From: Terriglobia bacterium
Lineage (GTDB): Bacteria; Acidobacteriota; Terriglobia; Terriglobales; Acidobacteriaceae
Length of the DNA stretch: 32,731 nucleotides
Direction of reading: 5' to 3'
NCBI GenBank assembly: GCA_020073285.1
Contig: JAIQFM010000034.1
Span: forward strand, 1 to 32,731
Position 1 is the first letter of the stretch, and every line of letters begins with the position of its first letter. Below, one piece after another: positions 1 to 7,522 of this stretch. The position numbers and the translations under genes were made by a program. The notes beneath the pieces are model-generated. The model was not told where the DNA came from and did no database searches. It saw only the letters and a list, made by a program, of their open reading frames with translations.

Positions 1-137
1 GCCAGTTCGCGCTCCGAAGGGAGCTTGTCGCCGGGCTTGAGCTCCTGGAGGATGAACTGCTCGAGCTTGCGCGCGACCTGGTCGTAGACCTTGTCTTTGC
101 GGACAATCTCGAAGGTGGGTTTGGGCGTGCTAGCCAA
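1..137 (-). CDS. GntR/FadR-family transcriptional regulator, N-terminal fragment
   Basis: Only the first 45 or so codons are in the window; the rest lies to the left. The leftward translation reads VYDQVARKLEQFIL, then LKPGDKLPSERELA, the typical start of a GntR winged-helix DNA-binding domain, where PGDKLPSERELA forms the turn into the recognition region. The best start is TTG at 137, because the frame is closed by TAG further upstream and has no ATG or GTG in between. No clear Shine-Dalgarno sequence precedes it. FadR-type members control carbon, fatty-acid or sugar-acid genes, but the effector domain is outside the window, so no ligand can be proposed. A short inverted repeat lies just upstream and could be its own operator. 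Confidence 0.82.
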   Translation of the reverse strand, partial: MASTPKPTFEIVRKDKVYDQVARKLEQFILQELKPGDKLPSEREL

Positions 138-151
138 AAGTAGAATCCGAA

Positions 152-172
152 GTGGTCTGATAACCCGACCAC
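152..172. promoter_or_regulatory. Inverted repeat upstream of the GntR-type gene, candidate operator
   Basis: GTGGTC at 152-157 and GACCAC at 167-172 form a perfect 6-bp inverted repeat with 9 bases between the arms, 15 bases upstream of the TTG start of the regulator. GntR/FadR proteins bind short palindromes that often contain GGTC/GACC half-sites, although usually with a much shorter spacer. Autoregulation is inferred. Confidence 0.35.
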
Positions 173-266
173 CCTGCCAATTCTAGGCATGCAGGAAAGT
201 TAAGCAGTGACGAGAGTCACCATTGCATGTGACGGGTGCCGGGATGGGAAGGGACTGGGGGCTGTG

Positions 267-1943
267 TCAGTCATGCGCCAGCTTTACGCGGCGCTCTCCT
301 TTGCCGGCGTTAATGGTGCGCAGAACGGACGCGATGTCGTTGGCCACCAGGTAACGGGAGGTCTTGACGCCGCGCTGGCCGAAAGCGAGAAAGCGCAACT
401 CGTCGCGGGCGGTCACCGAGGGCGGCACCAGTTCGCGGGCGGCGGTGCGCAGGTGCTGTTCGGAAATCGGCAGGCGTGCCTTGCGGGCGCGGCGCGCCGC
501 TTCATCCACCACCATTTTCAGATCACTGGCCGAGTAGCCGGGCAATGTATCGGCAAACGACACAATATCGATGTCGGCACACTGCCGCCGTCCGTAAAGA
601 TGGAAACTCAACATGGCGGCGCGGGCGGTGGCGTCGGGCGCGGGGACGTAGATGAGCTTGTCGAGGCGGCCGGTGCGGATCACCGCCGAATCGATTTTCC
701 ACGGCTCGTTGGTGGCGGCAATGAGCACGATCCGCCGCGCAGCGCACGACTCGAGCTGCTTGAGAAACTCGCTGACCTCTTCCGAGGTGTGATGCTGATG
801 GGCGCCCAGCGCTCTGCGCGCCGGCACCATGGCTTCGAACTCATCCACAAACAGGAGGGCAGGCGCGTGGTCGGCGGCGGTGTCGAAAGTCTCGCGGATC
901 TTCAGAGTAGTGTCGTGAATGAAGGTGCTACCAATCTCGGAGGGGAAGACTTCCTTGAAAAAGTAGTTCAGTTCCTCGGCGAGTTGGCGGGCGATATAGG
1001 TCTTGCCGCAACCCGGCGGCCCAAACAGCAGAATGCCATTGGGGATGGTGAGGCCGTACTCCTTCAGCTCTTCCGGTTCGCGCAGCGCGGAAACCACTTC
1101 GTCGTAAAGCAGCGCCTTAAGCTCGTCCATGCCCGCCACTTTGGCGAGACCCCGCTCGGTGGGATTGGGGACGACGTCGATCTTGGCGGCCGGCTGATCC
1201 TGGGGCTTGGGTTCGGCAGCGGAAGTGGCGGCGCGACTCACATCAGCCAAAGGCGGGCCGATGTGGGGCACCTTGGCTTCAGGCGCGGGCTCGGCGGCAG
1301 GAGCGACGCGGACCGGCGCGGCGGGAGGGTCGTCTGGCGTTTCGCCGTGCGCCGACGCCCAGCGCTGGACCCAGATGGGCATCGGGCCCATGATCTCTTC
1401 GGCGCAAAGGTTGCAAAACGCATCGTTGGGCGGCTCGCATTCCCACTCCTCGTGGCGGAAGGGCATGCCACACTTGGAGCAGGTGTGCTCGTGAACGGAG
1501 GCGCCGTCATGGGAAAGTTCGCCAGGGATGCCACTGGTCATCAAGACATCGGGATTGACGCTGGCCACGGGAAACTTCAGGCGGGTGTAGGCCTGCTCGA
1601 TACGGATGCGATCGCGCTCGGAGAGCACGCCGTTGATGAGCGCGGCAAATTTTTCCGCCGCCGCCCGCGGAATGAATCCCCAGGCTTCCTGGAGAAGGGG
1701 ATGGACGGCGTCACCAAGAAGCGATTTGAGCGATGCCGACCACGGCTCGAACAGCCGCTCGCCCGACTCGTAGTGAAATCCGCCGATCTCGACCAGGTCG
1801 GGGAGCCAGGAATAATCGGCGACAGCGCGGCGGTGCAGCCGATGTTTGACCGCCTCCAGCGCGCGCTCGTAGCGGTCGCGGGTGAAGAAGATGTTGACGG
1901 AACCGGCCGGCACAGCAGGTCCGGAGTGCGTAGTCCGAGCCAT
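267..1943 (-). CDS. AAA+ ATPase with N-terminal zinc-knuckle-like region
   Basis: A 558-residue protein with a clear AAA+ module in its C-terminal half. Walker A (GPPGCGKT) is at about 308-315, Walker B (LLFVDEFE) has Asp367 and Glu368, a sensor-1 stretch reads IVLIAATNEP, and RTGRLDK follows as the arginine-finger region typical of FtsH/Cdc48/proteasomal-ATPase relatives. The N-terminal half is not recognised but carries two CxxC pairs (Cys155/158 and Cys177/180), likely a zinc site. A Pro/Ala-rich linker at about 200-260 separates the two halves. There is no FtsH membrane anchor and no HExxH protease motif, so it probably remodels or unfolds a partner. The ATG start is preceded by a weak purine run. 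It lies 74 bases after thiD on the same strand. Substrate unknown. Confidence 0.85.
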   Translation of the reverse strand: MARTTHSGPAVPAGSVNIFFTRDRYERALEAVKHRLHRRAVADYSWLPDLVEIGGFHYESGERLFEPWSASLKSLLGDAVHPLLQEAWGFIPRAAAEKFAALINGVLSERDRIRIEQAYTRLKFPVASVNPDVLMTSGIPGELSHDGASVHEHTCSKCGMPFRHEEWECEPPNDAFCNLCAEEIMGPMPIWVQRWASAHGETPDDPPAAPVRVAPAAEPAPEAKVPHIGPPLADVSRAATSAAEPKPQDQPAAKIDVVPNPTERGLAKVAGMDELKALLYDEVVSALREPEELKEYGLTIPNGILLFGPPGCGKTYIARQLAEELNYFFKEVFPSEIGSTFIHDTTLKIRETFDTAADHAPALLFVDEFEAMVPARRALGAHQHHTSEEVSEFLKQLESCAARRIVLIAATNEPWKIDSAVIRTGRLDKLIYVPAPDATARAAMLSFHLYGRRQCADIDIVSFADTLPGYSASDLKMVVDEAARRARKARLPISEQHLRTAARELVPPSVTARDELRFLAFGQRGVKTSRYLVANDIASVLRTINAGKGERRVKLAHD

Positions 1944-2017
1944 GGCCCTCTTTTATGGCATACCGCCGAAATCTTGTCTGTGACGCGTGATTCTATGCCC
2001 TGCGGCATATCTCGTCG

Positions 2018-2839
2018 CTACCAATGGCCTTCAGTCGCGGGATGCAGCAGCGCCGCCATGGGATTGGCGGGGCCGCAGCCCTTGCCGATCGCGAGCCCGT
2101 TGCGGATCGCGGTGGTAATGAATTCTTTCGCCGCCGCAACGCTTTCCTTCACGCTGCGCCCGTGCGCCAAGTTGGCGGCAATCGCCGAGGCGAAGATGCA
2201 CCCCGTGCCATGGGTGTGCTTGCTATGGAAGCGGTCGGCGCGGAATTCGGTGAACTCGCGCCCGTCATAGAGCACGTCGGCGGCGACTCCCGCCAGATGC
2301 CCGCCTTTAATCACCACGTTTTCCGGTCCCAGGTCGCGGATGGCGCGCGCCGCTTCCTTCATGCCTGCCAGATCGTGAATCTCGCGACCGACCATCGCGC
2401 CGGCCTCATGGAGGTTGGGTGTAACGACGGTTGCCAGGGGCAGCATTTTCGATTTCAACGCGGCTACCGCTTCTGCTTTGAGCAAGTGCGCGCCACTCTT
2501 GGCGATCATGACCGGGTCCACGACCACGCGCGGCAGTTTGTGGTGCGCAATGGCGGCGGCGACGGCCTCAATGATGGGAACGTCGGCCAACATGCCGGTT
2601 TTGACCGCGTCGCAGCCGACATCGTTGACGCAGGCGTCAATCTGCAGGGTGACGAACTCCGGCGAGACCTCGAGGATCCCGAGCACATCGCTGGTGTTCT
2701 GCGCGGTGAGCGCGGTGATGGCGGTCATGCCGAAGGCGCCCAGCGCGGACACGGTTTTCAAGTCGGCCTGGATTCCCGCACCGCCGCTGGAATCGGAGCC
2801 CGCGATGATCAGGACGCGCGGAATGCTTACACGGGCCAT
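2018..2839 (-). CDS. thiD: Hydroxymethylpyrimidine/phosphomethylpyrimidine kinase
   Basis: ThiD phosphorylates 4-amino-5-hydroxymethyl-2-methylpyrimidine (HMP) to HMP-P and then HMP-PP for thiamin synthesis; it is cytosolic. The ribokinase-fold markers are present: GSDSSGGAGIQADLKT near the N-terminus (substrate pocket), DPVM in the middle, and HGTGCIFASA near the C-terminus, which contains the anion hole. The length of about 273 residues is normal. The frame stays open upstream to 2866, but the ATG at 2839 gives MARVSIPRVL, which fits the family better. This start overlaps the end of tenA by 13 bases, suggesting translational coupling in a tenA-thiD operon: TenA releases the pyrimidine that ThiD phosphorylates. 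Confidence 0.95.
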   Translation of the reverse strand: MARVSIPRVLIIAGSDSSGGAGIQADLKTVSALGAFGMTAITALTAQNTSDVLGILEVSPEFVTLQIDACVNDVGCDAVKTGMLADVPIIEAVAAAIAHHKLPRVVVDPVMIAKSGAHLLKAEAVAALKSKMLPLATVVTPNLHEAGAMVGREIHDLAGMKEAARAIRDLGPENVVIKGGHLAGVAADVLYDGREFTEFRADRFHSKHTHGTGCIFASAIAANLAHGRSVKESVAAAKEFITTAIRNGLAIGKGCGPANPMAALLHPATEGHW

Positions 2840-3498
2840 TGCTCTTGTTTCCATGACATCTCCCAAAACTGGAACTCATAGCGGCTGCTGGTCAGGAAAA
2901 CTGCTTCCAACTTTTCCAAATGACGCTCGGGCAAGCCGGTCGCCACCTCGTCCATCAGTTCGCGGCACCAGCGCGCCAGGTCGGCGAACTCGTGCGACGA
3001 ATACATCGCGATCCACTTTACGTAGCGTTGGTCGGCAGGAGCGGGCAACTTGGCCAGTCGCAGCCCGATCTCGCTGAAGGCCCACATGCAGGGCAGCAGG
3101 GCCGCAACCAACTCCGCGTAATCGCCGGTGGCCGCCACGCGCAACAGGAAATCGGCGTAGGCGCGCGTGGTGGGCGCAGGGGCCTCGCGTTCCAAATCAG
3201 CGGTGCTGATGTCGAACTCGGCGGCGTAGGCGCGGTGCAGGCTCATCTCGGTATTCACCGTTTCGTTGAGCAGCGCGGCGAATTTCGCGATCGCGTTCAG
3301 GCCGGGAGTGCGCGCCGCGGCCAGCGCCAGTACGCGCGCATACTCGATCAGAAAAACGTAGTCCTGCCGCACCCAGAACTTGAAGCGCTCCAGGTCGAGC
3401 GTGCCGTCGCCGATGCCGCGCACGAACGGGTGCTGGTGCTGCGCTTCCCAGATGGACGCGACTTTTCGCCGCAGGCGCTCTGTGAATCGCTCCGCCAT
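2827..3498 (-). CDS. tenA: Thiaminase II / aminopyrimidine aminohydrolase, TenA family
   Basis: TenA hydrolyses degraded thiamin (aminomethyl-aminopyrimidine) to HMP so that the pyrimidine can be reused. Visible family signs, numbered from the start chosen here: an HPFVRGIGDGTL segment early on, Asp46 in WVRQDYVF, the catalytic Cys137 in LLPCMWAFSEIG, and a late YEFQFW with Glu208. All expected catalytic residues are kept. The open frame continues to a TTG at 3603, but homologues begin near MAERFTERL, so the ATG at 3498 is preferred (223 residues, normal for TenA). It is the first gene of the leftward tenA-thiD pair and lies back to back with thiM-thiE. Confidence 0.92.
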   Translation of the reverse strand: MAERFTERLRRKVASIWEAQHQHPFVRGIGDGTLDLERFKFWVRQDYVFLIEYARVLALAAARTPGLNAIAKFAALLNETVNTEMSLHRAYAAEFDISTADLEREAPAPTTRAYADFLLRVAATGDYAELVAALLPCMWAFSEIGLRLAKLPAPADQRYVKWIAMYSSHEFADLARWCRELMDEVATGLPERHLEKLEAVFLTSSRYEFQFWEMSWKQEQWPV

Positions 3499-3603
3499 AT
3501 CCTGCCAGACTTGTACCACTCCGGAAGTGCGGTCGCAATGATGTGTGCGCCGTGAAAGGCTCTCCAGCACCAAGGCGGGAATAGAATGATCGGCGTTGAG
3601 CAA

Positions 3604-3689
3604 TTAGCAGTGAGCCGTTGGCGGTCAGCCGTGCGGCGACAGTGCGTAGGACGAAATTGCTCATGGCTAACGGCCAACGGCCAATGGCG
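3604..3689. repeat. Paired heptad repeat tract between tenA and thiM
   Basis: Bases 3604-3638 are five 7-base units of the pattern TNAGCNG (the first is TTAGCAG). Bases 3662-3689 are four units related to AACGGCC. The two arrays are inverted copies: 3612-3631 pairs with 3663-3682 at about 17 of 20 positions around a 31-base loop. The tract sits in the divergent promoter region, just before the thiM start. Confidence 0.7.
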
Positions 3690-3695
3690 AACCTT

Positions 3696-4505
3696 ATGAC
3701 CGACCTCGCGAGCAGAGCTGCGGAGATCATGACCCGGGTGCGCGCCACGAAACCCCTGGTCCACCACATCACGAATTTCGTGGTAATGAACGAAACCGCC
3801 AACATCACTCTATGCGCCGGCGCCTTGCCGGTGATGGCCCACGCCCGCCAGGAAGTGGAGGAGATGGCGGGCGCGGCGCACGCGCTGGTGCTGAATCTGG
3901 GCACACTGTGGCCGGAGCAGGTGGATGCGATGCTGGTCGCGGGACGGCGCGCGAATGTTCGCGGCATTCCGATTGTCCTCGATCCGGTGGGCGCGGGCGC
4001 GACCCGGTTTCGCACCGAGAGCGCGCAACGCCTGCTGGAGCAGCTTGCCGTCTCGATTATTCGCGGGAATTTTGCGGAACTGGCCACACTGGCCGGGCAC
4101 GAGGCGACGATCCGAGGCGTGGAATCGGTCGGCACGTCCGGCGATCCCACGGCCGTGGCGATCGCCTGCGCGCGCAAATTCCGCTGTGTGGCCGCCCTCA
4201 CCGGCCGGACCGATATCGTCAGCGATGGCTTCCGGGTGGCGCGCATAGCCAACGGGCACGAACTGATGGGCAGGGTCACCGGCACGGGCTGCATGTCAAC
4301 TTCGGTGACGGCGGCGTACGCCGCGGTGGAAGCAGACTCCGTGGTTGCCGCGGCTTCAGCGCTGGCTGCGTTCGGCTTGGCAGGCGAGATTGCTGCCCAG
4401 GGCGCGCCCGGCCCCGGCACCTTCCACGTTCACCTGTATGACGCCCTGGCGCAGATGACCGAGGAAGTTCTGCGCGCGGCTGCACGCATTGAGGTCGCCG
4501 GATGA
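3696..4505 (+). CDS. thiM: Hydroxyethylthiazole kinase
   Basis: ThiM phosphorylates 4-methyl-5-(2-hydroxyethyl)thiazole so that salvaged thiazole can be joined to HMP-PP. Diagnostic pieces are LVHHITNFVVMNETAN near the N-terminus, DPVGAGATRFR in the middle, RGNFAE, and VTGTGCMSTS near the C-terminus, which holds the conserved Gly-Cys anion hole. The length from the ATG at 3696 is 269 residues, normal for the family. The frame is open back to 3618, but that stretch is encoded by intergenic heptad repeat and is unlikely to be protein; an ATG at 3684 is also possible. The last bases overlap the thiE start (ATGA), so the two genes are probably translationally coupled. Confidence 0.95.
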   Translation: MTDLASRAAEIMTRVRATKPLVHHITNFVVMNETANITLCAGALPVMAHARQEVEEMAGAAHALVLNLGTLWPEQVDAMLVAGRRANVRGIPIVLDPVGAGATRFRTESAQRLLEQLAVSIIRGNFAELATLAGHEATIRGVESVGTSGDPTAVAIACARKFRCVAALTGRTDIVSDGFRVARIANGHELMGRVTGTGCMSTSVTAAYAAVEADSVVAAASALAAFGLAGEIAAQGAPGPGTFHVHLYDALAQMTEEVLRAAARIEVAG

Positions 4506-5170
4506 GCGTGGACCTGCGCGTTTACGTCATCACCACGGCGCTGCCGCGACTGGGCCGCGACCACCTCGCGATTGCCGAGGCAGCGGTGCGCGGCGGCGCC
4601 TCGGTCTTGCAATTCCGCGACAAGACCATGAACGACGCGGAGTTCACGGCCGCGGCCACGAGCGTCCTGCACATCGCGCGCCAGGGCGGGGTGCCGCTGA
4701 TCGTAAACGATCGCGTGGAAATCGCGGTTGCGATCGGGGCTGCGGGCGTGCACGTCGGACGCGGCGACGCCAGCGCGCTCGACATCCGGCGTTACCTGCC
4801 GGCAGGGATGATGATCGGCGCTTCGGCAACCAGCTACGACGAAGCCATGGCGACCGTCAATGACGGCGCCGATTACCTCGGCGTCGGCCCTATCTTCCCC
4901 ACCGGCAGCAAAACCGACGCCACGCCGCCCATCGGACTGGATGAGCTGGCAAGAATCTGCCGCGCGGTGAAGCTGCCCGTGGTCGCCATCGGCGGCATCC
5001 ATCAGAAAAATTTGCGTCAGGTAATCGAAGCGGGTGCGCAAGGCGCAGCCGTGATTGCGGCGGTCGCCGAAGCGCCCGACATGATCGCCGCCACCGCGGA
5101 ACTTAGGGGCATTTGGGATGCCTTGTCCGCTCCCCATGCAGTGCCCGACAAAAAAATCGGCGCCCGCTAG
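4502..5170 (+). CDS. thiE: Thiamine-phosphate synthase
   Basis: ThiE joins HMP-PP and thiazole phosphate to give thiamin monophosphate. The TIM-barrel landmarks are present: LQFRDK (diphosphate-binding Arg/Lys), LIVNDRVEIA, GVHVGRGD, GVGPIFPTGSKTDA (phosphate-binding Thr/Ser-rich loop) and VVAIGGI. The 222-residue length is typical. Its ATG overlaps the thiM stop by four bases. Together with tenA-thiD this makes a complete set for salvaging degraded thiamin and its two halves; the de novo genes thiC, thiG and thiS are not in the window. The last codons (PDKKIGAR) overlap a hairpin and A-run that act as a terminator for the opposite strand. Confidence 0.96.
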   Translation: MSVDLRVYVITTALPRLGRDHLAIAEAAVRGGASVLQFRDKTMNDAEFTAAATSVLHIARQGGVPLIVNDRVEIAVAIGAAGVHVGRGDASALDIRRYLPAGMMIGASATSYDEAMATVNDGADYLGVGPIFPTGSKTDATPPIGLDELARICRAVKLPVVAIGGIHQKNLRQVIEAGAQGAAVIAAVAEAPDMIAATAELRGIWDALSAPHAVPDKKIGAR

Positions 5171-5189
5171 CCAGAGCTGAGCGGGCGCC
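5150..5189 (-). terminator. Rho-independent terminator of the LVIVD-like gene, inside the thiE end
   Basis: GGCGCCCGCT (5159-5168) and AGCGGGCGCC (5180-5189) make a perfect 10-bp stem with an 11-base loop. On the minus strand it is followed by a run of seven T (complement of 5150-5156). Orientation and U-run suit the leftward gene that ends at 5222. On the plus strand it would form a hairpin at the thiE stop, but without a U-run. Confidence 0.8.
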
Positions 5190-5221
5190 CAACTGGTTGT
5201 GAAGCCTCCAGCAACTGTGCG

Positions 5222-6814
5222 TCAGTGATCGTGATCGTGATCGTGGCCGTGATCGTGATCGTGATCGTCTCTATCGCCTTCCACGATCTCGCGGGCCTCG
5301 CCGGTGAGTTTCAAAATGTCCGCTCCGCCGCCCACGCGGTCGACAATATAGATCAGGCCCCTGTCGTCGACCTCCGCATTGTCGGTGGAAACGTCCAAGA
5401 AACTCTGCACTACGCCACTGATAGTCACGTTTGTTGGTATCGTGTTGTCGGTGACATTCGGAATGAAGTACGCCACATCTTTCGGGCGATACGGATCCCG
5501 GATGTCAAAGATGCGCACACCACCGTCAAAGTACGCGATGACCAACAGTTTGCCGTAGTACGGCGCGTAGAACGACTCGTTGGTCGAATGCGTGCCGAAC
5601 CGTGTGCCGCGGGTGCAGAAGTCAGGGCGAGCCGAGTCGTCATGAACCTGCATGGTCGAGATCACCATGGGGTGATTTTCTCCAGCCGAGGCCCCGCCCG
5701 CACCGGCGGTCCTGGTCGCGTCGACCAGATAACCGAAGTGTGGCGCTCCATTGCAATGGTTGTCGGTCTCTTCCGAGATGAGCGCAACCAAATCCCGGGT
5801 CGAACCGCTGGTGAACCCTTGATAATGCTTCAACGGCACGTTAAAGATGGGAAACGACGTGTGCGCGCCCTCGGTGGGTGTCATGTCCATGGATCCAACC
5901 ACGAGCGAGCGGAGATCGTCGTCGGTCGGATTCGTCGCCCGTAATCCATCCCACGTGCCACCGAGTGAGGCCGGGAGCACTTTCAGCCGGTCGACGATCT
6001 GGAACACGCCATTCGACGACGTTCCATAGGGAATGTAAATCCTGTTTACCGGCTCGCTGGTCGTCGGATTGTTTTTGATCGAGATCGGCCCGTGAACGCC
6101 AGAGGTAGCCGTCGTAACCGACGAACCGGGATTCTGGCCGACCAAGCCGATATCGCGGATGTACACCGGACTGGAGGGGTTTGATAGGTCGTAGATCTTG
6201 ATGTGCTGATTGGTCGTCCAGCCGTCGGGCCCGGGAACGGCCCTCGCGCCGGCGCCGGCAACGATATAGGCGATCCCGGTATCGCACTCCCACCAGTTCT
6301 TGTGGGTGTTGGTGAAAACGCTGTTGGGGTTGGTCAAATCCGGTCGGATGACCGAAAGCAGCGTGGGGCTGGCTGGGTTGGTGACCTCCCAGACCTCATG
6401 AGTGTTGCTGGTGTTGCGCAGCATGTAGTAGCGGCCGGCCGAGCCGATGGCGCCGCCGTCACAGACGCGAACCATCTGCGAGCCATTGGAGGGAAGGAAG
6501 TTCACCTGGTTCGGATTGGCCGGGTCGGTAACGTCGACGATCGACGTGCCGCCGTTCGGCAACCCGGCCTTGGTCGTGCCGGCGAAGTGACCGACGAAAA
6601 GGTACGTTCGCCCGTTGATGGTGTGAAGCGTGGGCTGATACGCCGTGCGGCCCTGCAAATCGGCGTGTCCGATGCGCCGCATGTTGTGGCTAACCGGAAA
6701 AGCGTCGTTCGGCTGAGCCGCTAGTGCGCCCAAGCTAAATGCGACTAATCCGAGCGCCGCGATGGCCCCTGCGAGGTGCCGTGTAACACTCCTCCTTCTG
6801 CGTTGCTGCACCAT
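5222..6814 (-). CDS. Exported LVIVD-repeat-like beta-propeller protein with His/Asp-rich tail
   Basis: From the ATG at 6814 (GGAGA about 8 bases upstream) the protein is 530 residues. It starts with a Sec signal peptide: basic QQRRRR, a hydrophobic stretch (AGAIAALGLVAFSLG) and likely cleavage after ALA. The mature part has repeated blades of the type SIVDVTDPANPN, IYDLSNPSSP, and VRIFDIRDPYRP, as in LVIVD/choice-of-anchor beta-propellers. It ends in a run of alternating His and Asp that could bind Zn, Ni or Cu. A second in-frame ATG at 6940 also has an AGGAG-like site and would add 42 residues before the signal peptide. The gene stands alone and ends at the terminator in thiE. Probably periplasmic or surface; function not known. 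Confidence 0.8.
   Translation of the reverse strand: MVQQRRRRSVTRHLAGAIAALGLVAFSLGALAAQPNDAFPVSHNMRRIGHADLQGRTAYQPTLHTINGRTYLFVGHFAGTTKAGLPNGGTSIVDVTDPANPNQVNFLPSNGSQMVRVCDGGAIGSAGRYYMLRNTSNTHEVWEVTNPASPTLLSVIRPDLTNPNSVFTNTHKNWWECDTGIAYIVAGAGARAVPGPDGWTTNQHIKIYDLSNPSSPVYIRDIGLVGQNPGSSVTTATSGVHGPISIKNNPTTSEPVNRIYIPYGTSSNGVFQIVDRLKVLPASLGGTWDGLRATNPTDDDLRSLVVGSMDMTPTEGAHTSFPIFNVPLKHYQGFTSGSTRDLVALISEETDNHCNGAPHFGYLVDATRTAGAGGASAGENHPMVISTMQVHDDSARPDFCTRGTRFGTHSTNESFYAPYYGKLLVIAYFDGGVRIFDIRDPYRPKDVAYFIPNVTDNTIPTNVTISGVVQSFLDVSTDNAEVDDRGLIYIVDRVGGGADILKLTGEAREIVEGDRDDHDHDHGHDHDHDH
5225..5266 (-). repeat. Hexanucleotide microsatellite encoding the His-Asp tail
   Basis: Seven consecutive 6-base units: six GTGATC and one GTGGCC. 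On the coding (minus) strand they encode His-Asp dipeptides with a single His-Gly. The repeat can change length by slippage without a frame change, since units are two codons long. Confidence 0.85.
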
Positions 6815-7286
6815 GACGGATTCTCCTCTCTTGAGAAAAAGTGGTGTTGACGCGGTAGTCGCAAGTTGCGAAATCAGACGTATCGCGCTGCGATAGGTTG
6901 TTGGTTGCTTGGTGACTGATTGCAAAGAACTGAGTCGCATCGCTGCCCTCTCCTTCAGCACTAGTTTTGTGCGTGACACGCAGGTGCGTGACACGTATTA
7001 ACTGGCCCAAAAATTGAATGAAACAGACGAATGCTGACAACGACTCTGCGCCACCACCCCACAATGTCGGCGCAGGATGCAAAAATTTGCGGCCAGCAAT
7101 CTAAGATTCTAATGACACTCTGTCAAGGCCAAGATTGTGAAGTTCCGTAAAGCGAGAAACGCCAATTCGCGCCACCCTGTGGAGGATGGACTGCACTGAG
7201 ATTGGTGCGGTATTGCCGTCAAGGCGTGCAAGCGCTCCTTGAGGCAGCTAGGATGGCGGCGGGACTGCTACGGGAAATCTGAAGTC
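6815..7286. other. Long non-coding stretch upstream of the LVIVD-like gene
   Basis: This stretch holds the leader of the leftward gene and no convincing ORF of its own. The only ordered elements seen are the ribosome-binding site near 6820, the alternative ATG at 6940 with its own purine-rich site, and the duplicated palindrome at 6969-6995. Bases 7000-7286 show nothing further until the tRNA-derived repeats begin. Confidence 0.5.
6969..6995. promoter_or_regulatory. Duplicated palindromic motif, candidate operator
   Basis: GTGCGTGACACG occurs at 6969-6980 and again at 6984-6995, a 15-bp period. Each copy contains CGTG-A-CACG, a 9-base palindrome. Two palindromes side by side upstream of a single leftward gene suggest tandem binding of a dimeric regulator. 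The regulator is unknown. Confidence 0.35.
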
Positions 7287-7522
7287 TGGCGGAGAGAGAG
7301 GGATTCGAACTTGAGCCGTCTTGCGGGCGTGAGCGAGGCGGAGCCGAGCGGGAGCCCGCAGGCGAAATCCTGAGCCGCAGGCAAAGAACCTCTGGTCAAA
7401 AGTATGGCGGAGAGAGAGGGATTCGAACTTGAGCCGTCTTGCGGGCGTGAGCGAGGCGGAGCCGAGCGGGAGCCCGCAGGCGAAATCCTGAGCCGCAGGC
7501 GAAGGACCTCTGGTCAAAAGTA
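7287..7522 (-). repeat. Two 118-bp tandem repeats carrying the tRNA-Ser 3' end
   Basis: Copies at 7287-7404 and 7405-7522 differ at only a few positions (for example GCAAAGAACC versus GCGAAGGACC). Each begins on the plus strand with the same 24 bases as the tRNA-Ser 3' end, that is the T-loop, 3' T-stem, acceptor strand and CCA. The period is exactly 118: matching starts lie at 7287, 7405 and 7523, the last being the tRNA itself. The rest of each unit is GC-rich with inverted segments (GCGGGC/GCCCGC and CCTG/CAGG) and is not tRNA. In transcription order the tRNA comes first, so the copies would be in its 3' trailer. Confidence 0.92.

Noticed and set aside
207-2270. Long open frame (687 codons) on the plus strand
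   Set aside because: It is the antisense shadow of the AAA+ ATPase gene and the end of thiD. Its translation is low-complexity, rich in Gly, Arg and His, with no domain, while the opposite strand has Walker motifs.
7287-7522. CRISPR-like array
   Set aside because: Whole 118-bp units are repeated without variable spacers, and each starts with tRNA 3' sequence, so it is a tandem duplication.
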